Below are positions 35,934 to 43,971 of a DNA stretch of 64,000 nucleotides, piece by piece. How positions within the stretch are numbered: the first letter of the stretch is position 1; each line of letters starts with the position of its first letter. The notes beneath the pieces were generated by a model that was not told the origin of the DNA, ran no database searches, and saw only the letters and a program-made list of their open reading frames with translations. Where the stretch lies: positions 79,671-143,670 of the forward strand of contig JARBUM010000006.1 of assembly GCA_029239675.1 (NCBI GenBank). Direction: 5' to 3'. A program made the position numbers and the translations under genes. The DNA is from Pelosinus sp. (lineage in GTDB: Bacteria > Bacillota > Negativicutes > DSM-13327).

Positions 35934-36473
35934 ATGAAAAAGAAAATATTAACTCTTATGGCAGGCACCATGTTAGCTACCAGCATTGGCTATGCAGCAC
36001 CAATTACTGACCTTGCTCCAGGAGAAACTACAATTGGATATAACCATTATAACTTAGACCAATATGGACATAGCGTAGATAATGATAGCGTTTATCTAGA
36101 ACATGCTCTTTCAGATAAATTTAATGTCGGTATTGAAAGAAATGGTTATTCATCACAATACAGTGGTTGGGATACCACAGACGTCTATGCCCACTACAAA
36201 TTAGACAACAATGTTCGTTTGATTGTTGGCGATCGCAACTATAGTGATAGCTCTGATAAATTCTTCTATGGTGTTGGCGGCAATATGAACTTAGCTCCAA
36301 AATTAGATGGATATGCCTCCGTAACTACGAGTAATGTAGAAACAAGCTGGCAAACAGGCGTCAACTATAAAATGGATGGCCAAACCGCTCTACATCTTGG
36401 ATATAAATCAGATAAATATGATGATTCCTCAGCTCGAGATGGCTTTGGATTTGGTATCAACCATAATTTCTAA
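35934..36473 (+). CDS. Small exported outer-membrane beta-barrel protein
   Basis: 179 aa. A signal peptide (MKKKILTLMAGTMLATSIGYA) is followed by alternating polar/aromatic strands rich in Tyr, Asp, Ser and Gly (YNHYNLDQYGHS, YVYAHYKL-like, FFYGVGGNM) and ends in INHNF; a terminal Phe is the classic signal for outer-membrane insertion. About eight strands can be counted, in the OmpA/OmpW size class. Presence in an otherwise Firmicute-like gene set suggests a diderm cell. Exact role unknown. Confidence 0.7.
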   Translation: MKKKILTLMAGTMLATSIGYAAPITDLAPGETTIGYNHYNLDQYGHSVDNDSVYLEHALSDKFNVGIERNGYSSQYSGWDTTDVYAHYKLDNNVRLIVGDRNYSDSSDKFFYGVGGNMNLAPKLDGYASVTTSNVETSWQTGVNYKMDGQTALHLGYKSDKYDDSSARDGFGFGINHNF

Positions 36474-36483
36474 AATATCATAG

Positions 36484-36523
36484 AAACAGACTGACAACAA
36501 TCATTGTTGCCAGTCTGTTTTTT
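36484..36523. terminator. Bidirectional terminator
   Basis: AAACAGACTG.CAACAA and TTGTTG.CAGTCTGTTT pair with one mismatch around TCA, followed by TTTATTT. It lies between the beta-barrel gene and the convergent DJ-1/PfpI gene. Confidence 0.8.
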
Positions 36524-37046
36524 ATTTAACCAATAAAACCTCTAGAAACGCTTTCATATATTGGGGTAAGTCTGGAGGACGACGGCTGGAGATTAAATTG
36601 CCGTCTACAACTACAGGTTCATCTAACCAGATCCCACCTGCATTCTCCATATCATCCCGAATACCAGGAGTGCTAGTTACTTTTTTCCCCTTTAGAATCT
36701 TAGCAGAAATAAGTACCCAGCCAGCATGACAAATTTGTCCAATGGGCTTTTCCTTAGCATCAAAAGCCTGAACTAATTGCAGCACCTCGGGAAAACGTCT
36801 TAATTTGTCTGGAGCCCATCCTCCTGGCACCAGTAAAGCATCATATTCATTTGCACTTACCTGGGTAAAACTATAATCAGATTCAATGGGAACACCATAT
36901 TTTCCGATATACTTTTCTTTTGCTTTTTCACCAACAATATCCACTTTTACTCCCGCTTCTCGTAAACGCAATACAGGATACCACATTTCTAAATCTTCAA
37001 AATCATGATCTACTAATTGAAGAGCTTTTAAGATCTTTTTTGTCAT
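36522..37046 (-). CDS. DJ-1/PfpI family protein
   Basis: 174 aa. Class I glutamine-amidotransferase-like fold. The nucleophile elbow is IGQICHAGWVLISA with Cys followed by His, as in PfpI/YhbO proteases or deglycases; DALLVPGGWAPDKLRRFPE and DGNLISSRRPPDLPQYM are also family features. Proposed roles are protease, glyoxalase or protein deglycase. ATG at 37046 with GGAGG seven bases upstream. Confidence 0.88.
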   Translation of the reverse strand: MTKKILKALQLVDHDFEDLEMWYPVLRLREAGVKVDIVGEKAKEKYIGKYGVPIESDYSFTQVSANEYDALLVPGGWAPDKLRRFPEVLQLVQAFDAKEKPIGQICHAGWVLISAKILKGKKVTSTPGIRDDMENAGGIWLDEPVVVDGNLISSRRPPDLPQYMKAFLEVLLVK

Positions 37047-37151
37047 CACCAGTCCTCCTCTATTTCATTTACCACATAGTTTCTGCTACTTCATACTAAT
37101 TCCTGCTTGCTGCAATAAGATTTCATGATTTGGTCCTCAAGCTTTTCAGTA

Positions 37152-37976
37152 TTAAAATAAGAAGGAAGACACTTCGATCCTTTTTATTTTCCATTGGCCA
37201 TCTTCATATTTCCAACGAGAATAAATATTACCAATACCATCAGCACCATAGGCACCAATAATCCGTTGTATACCCTTGAGCTCATATACACCATCATAAT
37301 CAATATCAATCGGTTCCAATATAGTAAAGGGATACGAGATCGGCTTCACTTCTTTCAAAAGCTTGCCATTTTCATCATAAATAGCAGACTGTACATAAAA
37401 ATCTTTTTTATTCTCTAAGTCCAAGAAAATCCTACGTTTAGTATTCTCATTAACAAGTTGGGCCTTATAATCATCCACAAATTTTCCTGTAAATTTAGCA
37501 CCATCATTATTTTTGTGATCAAAAATAACCCTTGGCTCAGGAAGATTATAATTCACAATCATATGTCCTACTATACCGCCACTTCCACCAGTAGGAGCAC
37601 TAATCATGACATCACTTATTTTATCACCCGTGAAATCTCCAACAAATATTTTACCTTGATAACCTGAAAAGTTATTTAAATCCATAGTCTTCACATGATT
37701 GGTTGCACCATCACGAACCATAATACCCATATTATCGGAAAATCTATCACTCTTCTTGTTCTTATGTCCAATTAGATAAAGAGTATCTATGACTTCATCT
37801 CCTGTAATATCTGCCGCTGATGCATCAATCATATAATAGTTAGCAGGCAATTGAAGTTCTTCGAATGCTGAAGTAGTCATTTGTTCTACATCTTTATCTT
37901 CAGCAAAAACCGCACCTACTCCAGTAAAAAAAACACTGAAGATTAAAGTAGCAATCATTGTCCCTGTAAAATTCAT
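37152..37976 (-). CDS. Exported hypothetical protein with FG-GAP/VCBS-like features
   Basis: 274 aa with a signal peptide (MNFTGTMIATLIFSVFF..VFA). It contains calcium-loop-like repeats DASAADITGDEVIDTLYL, VGDFTGDKISDVMIS and IDIDYDGVYELKGI, of the D-x-[TD]-G-D type found in FG-GAP/VCBS repeats and in some spore-envelope-associated Firmicute proteins. The ATG at 37976 has GAGGGA upstream. Function unknown. Confidence 0.6.
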   Translation of the reverse strand: MNFTGTMIATLIFSVFFTGVGAVFAEDKDVEQMTTSAFEELQLPANYYMIDASAADITGDEVIDTLYLIGHKNKKSDRFSDNMGIMVRDGATNHVKTMDLNNFSGYQGKIFVGDFTGDKISDVMISAPTGGSGGIVGHMIVNYNLPEPRVIFDHKNNDGAKFTGKFVDDYKAQLVNENTKRRIFLDLENKKDFYVQSAIYDENGKLLKEVKPISYPFTILEPIDIDYDGVYELKGIQRIIGAYGADGIGNIYSRWKYEDGQWKIKRIEVSSFLF

Positions 37977-38065
37977 TATCTTCCCTCTCTTTCCTCTTTT
38001 TTTGTAAAAATACAATATCTATTATAGCATTATATCTTTATTGCATTGTATAACTATAGCTTATC

Positions 38066-38094
38066 TTGACGATAATAAAAAAAAGCACTATACT
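38066..38094 (+). promoter_or_regulatory. Promoter of the riboswitch-cation exchanger unit
   Basis: TTGACG (38066-38071), 17-base spacer, TATACT (38089-38094). Transcription would begin near 38101, just before the riboswitch-like GGGGAGTA. Confidence 0.75.
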
Positions 38095-38100
38095 TAGTTT

Positions 38101-38228
38101 ATCAAAGGGGAGTAATTAATATAGGTGCTGTCAACATAATGGTGTAACAACCTGGTAGTACCCGCTATTGTGCGTAATGAGACCTTTGGTGCTTTTTAAG
38201 AGCACCAAAGGTCTCTTTGTTTTTTCCC
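38101..38228 (+). promoter_or_regulatory. yybP-ykoY-like (Mn2+) riboswitch with terminator
   Basis: The leader contains, in order, the landmarks I associate with this class: AAAGGGGAGTA, CTGTCAACATAA, CCTGGTAGTACCCGC, TGCGTAATGAGACCTTT. The last block overlaps a perfect terminator stem, GAGACCTTTGGTGCT and its complement (38179-38215), followed by TTTGTTTTTT. In known cases Mn2+ binding disrupts the terminator and turns on manganese or cation exporters. The downstream gene is a CaCA-type exchanger, which fits. Confidence 0.72.
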
Positions 38229-38258
38229 TTCTATACTATATCAATTGGAGGTATTTGA

Positions 38259-39248
38259 ATGCTTAGTCTTTATGCAACACTAGTAGTAGCTATCATTGTA
38301 ATCTATTATAGCTGTGAGCTCTTTGTCAATGCTATTGAATGGGTTGGTAAAAAGTTCAATGTTGCTCAATGTGCAGTAGGAACCATTCTAGCAGCCTTTG
38401 GCACAGCTTTACCTGAAAGCGTTGTAACCTTTATGGCAGTAGCTTTTAATTCCAGTCCTGAGCAAAAAGATATTGGTATTGGAGCCGCTTTAGGTGGTCC
38501 TCTTGTACTTGGAACACTATCCTATGCCGTAGTAGGACTCTGTATTATCTTTTACCGTAAGAAACGGGAATTAGGAACAGAAATTGATATTGATAATAAC
38601 AAGTTAAGCCGAGATCAGCTTTGGTTTGTATCTATTTTTATCTTTAAAGTATTAATGGGACTTGTTATCTTTAGTATTAAGCCCCTTGCAGGTTTTTTAT
38701 TTTTGGCAGCCTATGGATTTTATTTTTACAAAGAAATGGGCGCTGAATGTATTATCTCTGAAGACGCCATGGAACCCCTAACATTCCAGCCAAAGGAGAA
38801 AGATCCTACTGTATTCTGGGTATTATCCCAAACCTTTATTTCTCTGTTACTTATCTTTATCAGTTCACATTTATTCGTTAAAAATTTAGAGTTACTAAGT
38901 ATCTCTTGGAATATGTCTCCCTTAATTGTCTCCTTACTAATAAGCCCAATTGCTACTGAATTGCCTGAAATTCTAAATGCAGTGATCTGGGTTAGACAAG
39001 GTAAAGAGACTCTTGCTCTTGGCAATATTAGTGGATCGATGATGATACAAGCTACGATTCCAACTGCCTTCGGGCTATTCTTTACGCCTTGGTTATTTGA
39101 TTTTCATCTTATATGGGCGGGAGCCATGACCCTTATTTCGGTCATTTACTTATTAATCACCCTAAAGCGGGACAAACTATCTCCCAGTCGTCTAGTCTAT
39201 GCAGGAGCTTTTTATTTCCTTTTTTCCTGTATATTTCTTATAAAGTAA
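38259..39248 (+). CDS. Sodium/calcium exchanger family (CaCA) membrane protein
   Basis: 329 aa, about ten membrane helices with the two inverted alpha repeats of CaCA exchangers: GTILAAFGTALPESVVTF near residue 42 and ISPIATELPEILNAV in the second half, each with the key Glu of the GTxxPE signature. Predicted to export Ca2+ or Mn2+. The Mn-riboswitch-like leader favours manganese or mixed cation export. GGAGG lies upstream of the ATG. Confidence 0.85.
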   Translation: MLSLYATLVVAIIVIYYSCELFVNAIEWVGKKFNVAQCAVGTILAAFGTALPESVVTFMAVAFNSSPEQKDIGIGAALGGPLVLGTLSYAVVGLCIIFYRKKRELGTEIDIDNNKLSRDQLWFVSIFIFKVLMGLVIFSIKPLAGFLFLAAYGFYFYKEMGAECIISEDAMEPLTFQPKEKDPTVFWVLSQTFISLLLIFISSHLFVKNLELLSISWNMSPLIVSLLISPIATELPEILNAVIWVRQGKETLALGNISGSMMIQATIPTAFGLFFTPWLFDFHLIWAGAMTLISVIYLLITLKRDKLSPSRLVYAGAFYFLFSCIFLIK

Positions 39249-39325
39249 AGGATTACATAGCATTTTAAACTAAATTGACTTATACTCTAAGTAAACTAAA
39301 CAATAATAGCAAAGGGGTAATGACA

Positions 39326-39817
39326 ATGCAAACTAAAACGATTCGCGACTCCGCTGTAGACATCTCCATGGTCATGCTGCCACATCAAGCCAATGTTGCT
39401 GGAAATGTTCATGGTGGTGAAATAATGAAACTAATGGATAATGCCGCTTATGTAGTTGCACATAGACATGCTCGTTCCAATGTTGTAACTGCAAGAGTAG
39501 ATGAATTGACGTTTCATCAGCCTATCTACGTGGGAAACTTAGTAATTTGTCATGCTCATTTAACCTTTGTAGGAAAGTCTTCTATGGAGGTTTCCGTTAT
39601 TGTTGAGGTAGAAGATCTATTTAAAGATGCTCCTAGCAAATGTGCATTAACTGCCCTCTTTACTATGGTAGCTTTAAATGCAGGCGGTCATACCTGCGCC
39701 GTTCCAACTCTCGAACTCATCTCCGATGCAGAGCGTACTAGGTTTGAAGAAGGCAAGCTACGCTATGAGGCAAATCGAGGAAAGGCCAAAACTTGTTCGA
39801 TACCAGAACGCCTTTAA
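39326..39817 (+). CDS. Acyl-CoA thioesterase (hotdog fold, YkhA/YciA type)
   Basis: 163 aa. Hotdog thioesterase with the family sequence MLPHQANVAGNVHGGEIMKLMDNAAYVVAHRHA (given here in parts: residues about 14-46), where the NxHGG and the catalytic Asp of LMD are diagnostic, and VVTARVDELTFHQPIYVGN. Hydrolyses acyl-CoAs in the cytosol. The ATG at 39326 has AAGGGG eight bases upstream; a longer frame begins at 39275. It follows the exchanger gene by 77 bases and may be cotranscribed. Confidence 0.88.
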   Translation: MQTKTIRDSAVDISMVMLPHQANVAGNVHGGEIMKLMDNAAYVVAHRHARSNVVTARVDELTFHQPIYVGNLVICHAHLTFVGKSSMEVSVIVEVEDLFKDAPSKCALTALFTMVALNAGGHTCAVPTLELISDAERTRFEEGKLRYEANRGKAKTCSIPERL

Positions 39818-39920
39818 CAACAATTCTATCTCTGAAGGTAAGGACGGTTTTAAGAAAATAGCATTTTCAAGATTATAATACCGTTACGCTTCCGTTTACT
39901 CGCAAAGTATAATAGATGTA

Positions 39921-39963
39921 AACAAATAAAAGTTGCCTTGCTATAAGGCAGCTTTTATTTGTT
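39921..39963. terminator. Bidirectional terminator
   Basis: AACAAATAAAAGTTGCCTT pairs with AAGGCAGCTTTTATTTGTT (one G-U) around a five-base loop, between convergent thioesterase and hydrolase genes. Confidence 0.85.
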
Positions 39964-39975
39964 TACCAACTCAGC

Positions 39976-40746
39976 TTACCCAAGCCATTGTATAATCTTT
40001 TGCTGTAATTCCTTCTCCCATAAAGGTGAATTATAAGTATGATCTGCCCCTTCTATAATCTGCAACTCACAGTTGCTCTCTAGTCTTTTGTTCAAGATAC
40101 CTTGATACTGATATGCATTTTCCAAAGGTGTCTCTATGTCCTCACTTCCATGCACCAATAGTACCTTTCCATGGAACTTATGAATTTCAGCCAGAGGCCG
40201 CAGTTCAGATAAAGACAAAAACAGCCCTCTCCCTAATTCAAAGCCTTCATAATTTACTGCGCCTTCTTGTAAGCATTTTTGATAACGCTCTTGCCCTACA
40301 ATCTTTACAATATCATTATAGGCATCCGCCACAGGAGATAACAAAATCAATTGGTGGATCCTTCTATCTGATGCTGCCACACTAGCGGCAATGGCTCCCC
40401 CTAAACTATGACCGATTAATGTAATGTTAGTAAGATCAATATCCGAGTATTTTTCCAGTACATCAATGGCTTTAATGGTTTCCTCTATTTGCTGGATAAT
40501 TGTAATATCCCGATACTCTCCTGAACTTTCCCCGCAACCGCTAAAGTCAAATCGTAAAACTGCATAACCAGCAAGGCAAAGTTTACGAGCCAATGTAACA
40601 AAAAGCCTATGCTGCCCAACTTTGCTGCTAACAAAACCATGGCAGATGACTATAGCAGGTTTTTTCTTACTTTCATTATAATGGGGTATATGCAACACAC
40701 CACTTAATTGCTGGGAATGGGTATGAATAATAATTTGCTGTTCCAT
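39976..40746 (-). CDS. Alpha/beta hydrolase (serine esterase-like)
   Basis: 256 aa. Nucleophile elbow GHSLGGAIA, oxyanion region VICHGFVSSKVG, acid Asp in VHGSEDIETPLE and catalytic His in EGADHTYNSP. Resembles the acyl-CoA-thioester/esterase-like family related to cinnamoyl esterases (YtaP/Est1E). Substrate unknown. ATG with AAGGAGA upstream. It lies beyond the terminator that follows cysN. Confidence 0.85.
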   Translation of the reverse strand: MEQQIIIHTHSQQLSGVLHIPHYNESKKKPAIVICHGFVSSKVGQHRLFVTLARKLCLAGYAVLRFDFSGCGESSGEYRDITIIQQIEETIKAIDVLEKYSDIDLTNITLIGHSLGGAIAASVAASDRRIHQLILLSPVADAYNDIVKIVGQERYQKCLQEGAVNYEGFELGRGLFLSLSELRPLAEIHKFHGKVLLVHGSEDIETPLENAYQYQGILNKRLESNCELQIIEGADHTYNSPLWEKELQQKIIQWLG

Positions 40747-40849
40747 AATATCTCTTCTCCTTACAGAATCATCCCCTCAAAATTTCCTAGTGGGTATTTT
40801 TCATAGTAAACTAAGCATGTACAATAAGTATATCTCCTTTTGCCTAAAA

Positions 40850-40909
40850 AGGAAAAGGGCTAAGACCATATCTTAACAATATGTCTTAGCCTTTGGTGTT
40901 CCAATCAGC
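40850..40909 (-). terminator. Terminator element after cysN (copy B of a paired element)
   Basis: On the minus strand GCTGATTGG-AACA-CCAAAGGC forms a small hairpin whose 3' arm runs into GGCTAAGAC.ATAT, which pairs with ATAT.GTCTTAGCC, followed by CTTTTCC. The 25-base core differs at only two positions from the element in the ssuA leader (48321-48378). It lies 15 bases after the cysN stop. Confidence 0.65.
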
Positions 40910-40923
40910 AACTAACTCTAAAC

Positions 40924-42651
40924 TTAAATTTGATATTCAATTTCTAAGGACTTAGTTTCATTCAAATATCGTATTTGTCTAAACTTCATAAAATCAAACC
41001 ATTCATTAGCAAAGGCTGCTATTTTACTATTTTCTGACTGTTGCAGTTTTGCAAGATCTATTGCAAATTTGGTAAAATCCTCTGCAGAATGAATCTTAAT
41101 AAAGGCACCTTGTGGATCAATTGAAGGGATTGATTCATAGCTACATTCATCAAATGAAGTTATATCCTGTAATTTCGATTTTCTTATTTTTGCCACAAGA
41201 CGTTTTTTTATATCTACTACATTAAAATCTGCTGGATATTCATATGTTACACCCGTGGAAGGTATAACATCACCTATATTGAAGGAATGAGGCACTCCTT
41301 CGACTTTTTTAATCCCACCCTCAGAAAGCACATAGTAATATTCATCAAAACACTTAACTACTATTTCATCATCCTGTTTTGAAAATTTGCTGACAGACTG
41401 TCTTTCTTGTGCTAAGCCAGTAACAATACCGCCGCCGCAAACATCATAACCATCTACAATGACGAATCTTCCAGTATTTTGATTGTTTTTAAATTCATCA
41501 AAGCAGATTTCCCGTTTCGTTTTAATGGTTACTTCCGCCACATCATTGGTCTTCGCCTGACTGGCATTCTCTAAATTTTCTAAGGTAGTTGCATCAATGA
41601 CTTTATTAATCGCATAAATTTCGCACTCCACTTCCTGTGTGGCTAATTTAAGCTTATATTCCTTATTTTTCACTAGGTCATTTTTCCCCATCCAAAAGAG
41701 AGAAGCCTTAAAGGTATCCGCTGTTATTGGCGCGTCATAAGTATGAGAAATAAATTCACCTCGTTGATTAAAAAACTCATCTTCTACAGTAATCCCCACG
41801 GACATCCCCGCAGAAATGCTTTCAGTTTTATCTTTTTCCACCCAATATTCTATGCTTTTTACTTTGGTTACCTTATTGCTAGGAGAAATCAAAATTTCAT
41901 CCCCTGTTTTTAAAGTGCCTGCTTCGATTCTTCCTGCAATAATTCTTCGGTTGTCAAATTTATACACATCTTGAATAGGGAAACGCAAAGGTTTTCCTTC
42001 TAAGCCTTTATCCTTTTCGAATAAATCGATGGCCTCTAGAACGGGCTCTCCCTTGTACCAAGGCATTTTATCTGATAGAGCTGTTATATTTTCTCCATGA
42101 AAAGCAGAAACGGGTATATATTTTAAAGGATATACATGTAAGCTATGCAAAAATTCATTCATTTCCTGCTTTATGTTATTAAATTTCTCTTCCGAGTACT
42201 GTATTAGGTCCATCTTATTGACTAAGACATATGCCTTTTGTATCCCAAGAAGAGATAGTATATATCCATGTCTTTTGGATTGTTCCTGAATCCCCTCATT
42301 AGCGTCAATAATCAGCAAGGCAGCCTCGGCACTGGCAGCCCCGGATATCATATTCTTCAAAAATTCCTTATGACCTGGAGCATCAATGATCACATAGTCT
42401 CTTTTATCCGTACGAAATTGGAGCTGTGTGGTATCAATAGTTATACCTTGTTTTTGCTCTTCTTCAAAAGCATCCAATAGATATGCGTATTCAAAAGGTT
42501 TTCCTTTTTCTTTCGCAATTTTCTTTACACGATCTATAGCACCCTCTGGTAAGGATTTTGTATCATATAACAACCTACCGATTACGGTAGACTTTCCATG
42601 ATCTACATGTCCTACAACAACAATATTCAATACTTCTCTAGCAATATCCAT
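40924..42651 (-). CDS. cysN: Sulfate adenylyltransferase subunit 1 (GTPase)
   Basis: 575 aa. EF-Tu-like GTPase that drives ATP sulfurylase CysD to make APS. G motifs: [43 protein letters not shown] is the switch. It is about 100 residues longer than E. coli CysN; the C-terminal extension (from about 430) has no APS-kinase P-loop, so it is not a CysNC fusion, and resembles the long clostridial form. GAGG lies upstream of the ATG. Last gene of the sulfur operon. Confidence 0.92.
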   Translation of the reverse strand: MDIAREVLNIVVVGHVDHGKSTVIGRLLYDTKSLPEGAIDRVKKIAKEKGKPFEYAYLLDAFEEEQKQGITIDTTQLQFRTDKRDYVIIDAPGHKEFLKNMISGAASAEAALLIIDANEGIQEQSKRHGYILSLLGIQKAYVLVNKMDLIQYSEEKFNNIKQEMNEFLHSLHVYPLKYIPVSAFHGENITALSDKMPWYKGEPVLEAIDLFEKDKGLEGKPLRFPIQDVYKFDNRRIIAGRIEAGTLKTGDEILISPSNKVTKVKSIEYWVEKDKTESISAGMSVGITVEDEFFNQRGEFISHTYDAPITADTFKASLFWMGKNDLVKNKEYKLKLATQEVECEIYAINKVIDATTLENLENASQAKTNDVAEVTIKTKREICFDEFKNNQNTGRFVIVDGYDVCGGGIVTGLAQERQSVSKFSKQDDEIVVKCFDEYYYVLSEGGIKKVEGVPHSFNIGDVIPSTGVTYEYPADFNVVDIKKRLVAKIRKSKLQDITSFDECSYESIPSIDPQGAFIKIHSAEDFTKFAIDLAKLQQSENSKIAAFANEWFDFMKFRQIRYLNETKSLEIEYQI

Positions 42652-42693
42652 GGTTTACCTCCTACAACTATCTGGTTCCAATCATAAACAGCC

Positions 42694-43494
42694 TTACATA
42701 TATCCATCCTTGCGGAGTTTTTGCATAGCATATGAATCCTCTTGGTCTTGAGCCCTTCCAGCTCGCTCGCCCACTTTGGTATTTTTCAATTCCTCAATAA
42801 TCTGGGCAACGGTAACAGCGTTAGAATCAATTTGCCCTGTACATGGAGCGCATCCTAGGCTTCTGTAACGTTTACCATTTTTAGCAAAGTATAAATCTAC
42901 TAATTCAATCTTTTCTCTCTCAATATAAGCCCAAATATCCATCTCATTCCAATGCAGTATGGGATGTACCCTAATATGATTTCCTTTAGGGAAATCCGTC
43001 TTAAATTGATCCCATAATTCTGGAGCCTGATTTGTATAATCCCATTCTGAATCTTTGTTTCTTTCACTAAAAACTCGTTCTTTAGAGCGTGATCCTTCTT
43101 CATCTCGGCGAATTCCTAAAATCAAACCTTCAAACTCGTACTTCGTAACTACCTGCTGCAAACCATCCGTTTTTAAAGCTTTACAGCACACTAATCTGCC
43201 TTTATCCGGTCCCATTCCTGCATCTAAAGCTTCTTGATTCTTGTGAACAATCAGTTCAATATTATACTCTTTGGCCATTCTATCGCGAAATGCTATCATT
43301 TCGGGAATCTTATGAGTCGTATCCACATGAATAAAAGGAAACGGACAATGACCAAAGAAGGCCTTCTTAGCCAGCCATAGCATAACTGTAGAGTCTTTAC
43401 CTATTGACCACAACATTCCCAACTTACCAAATTTCTTATAGGCTTCTCGTAATATAAAAATACTCTGGGCCTCAAGTCTATCTAAATGATCCAT
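42694..43494 (-). CDS. cysD: Sulfate adenylyltransferase subunit 2
   Basis: 266-aa PP-loop enzyme that adenylylates sulfate with ATP. Nucleotide motif LWSIGKDSTVMLWLA; LGIRRDEEGSRSKERVFS and RSLGCAPCTG match the family. Expected to act with CysN, whose gene follows after 42 bases. AAGGAGG precedes the ATG. It is separated from the ferredoxin-like gene upstream by a structured 160-base gap. Confidence 0.95.
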   Translation of the reverse strand: MDHLDRLEAQSIFILREAYKKFGKLGMLWSIGKDSTVMLWLAKKAFFGHCPFPFIHVDTTHKIPEMIAFRDRMAKEYNIELIVHKNQEALDAGMGPDKGRLVCCKALKTDGLQQVVTKYEFEGLILGIRRDEEGSRSKERVFSERNKDSEWDYTNQAPELWDQFKTDFPKGNHIRVHPILHWNEMDIWAYIEREKIELVDLYFAKNGKRYRSLGCAPCTGQIDSNAVTVAQIIEELKNTKVGERAGRAQDQEDSYAMQKLRKDGYM

Positions 43495-43520
43495 ATTTTT
43501 TCCTCCTTAGTAGAGCCGTG

Positions 43521-43652
43521 GGCTCTCGAAAACAAACATATCGCCGTTAACAGGCAAGGTATGAGAAACCGTAAGTTAAGTAAAAGGCTGAAGCGTTAGT
43601 TATACTCATACCTTGCCGCCCTCAATGAGAATTTCTCGAGACTACAAACGGC
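43521..43652 (-). other. Structured intercistronic region between aprB and cysD
   Basis: A perfect 13-bp stem (GGCAAGGTATGAG and CTCATACCTTGCC, arms 43553-43565 and 43605-43617) is nested inside GCCGTT (43543-43548)/AACGGC (43647-43652). CTCGAAAA (43525) and TTTCTCGAG (43632) add a further possible pairing that crosses the second stem. No coding potential and no T-run. Confidence 0.5.
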
Positions 43653-43656
43653 ATTT

Positions 43657-43971
43657 CTAATATGCATTGGCCTGTTTCTTATCAATAGTAAGTGTTTGTT
43701 CAGTACCATCTGGTGCAACGATAGTCCAATGTAAAAATTGACCTTCTTGCTTGGTATATAGATAACTTCCCTTACCACCCATATCTGCCCCTAGATAATA
43801 TTGAATGGCATTAAAATTACATTCCTTTACGCAGGAAGTACAGCCCCAACATTCTTTAGGATATTTGATCTGGGTTTTTCCAGCACTATCTTCTGCTAAC
43901 AAGCTGCCAGGGCAAACCTCACGACATTTTCCACAACCAGTGCATTTTTGACTATTAATCTTTATGCTCAT
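43657..43971 (-). CDS. Ferredoxin-like subunit of APS reductase (AprB type)
   Basis: 104 aa with two 4Fe-4S clusters: CTGCGKCREVCPG near the start and CWGCTSCVKECN at about 48-60, followed by a short C-terminal beta segment as in AprB. Predicted to bring electrons to the AprA-like flavoprotein for reduction of APS to sulfite. It overlaps the aprA-like gene by 17 bases. I take the ATG at 43971 with AAGGA upstream; an earlier ATG lies at 43980. Confidence 0.85.
   Translation of the reverse strand: MSIKINSQKCTGCGKCREVCPGSLLAEDSAGKTQIKYPKECWGCTSCVKECNFNAIQYYLGADMGGKGSYLYTKQEGQFLHWTIVAPDGTEQTLTIDKKQANAY

Noticed and set aside
40924..42651. CysNC fusion with APS kinase
   Set aside because: The C-terminal extension has no P-loop; APS is more likely reduced directly by the AprBA-type enzyme.
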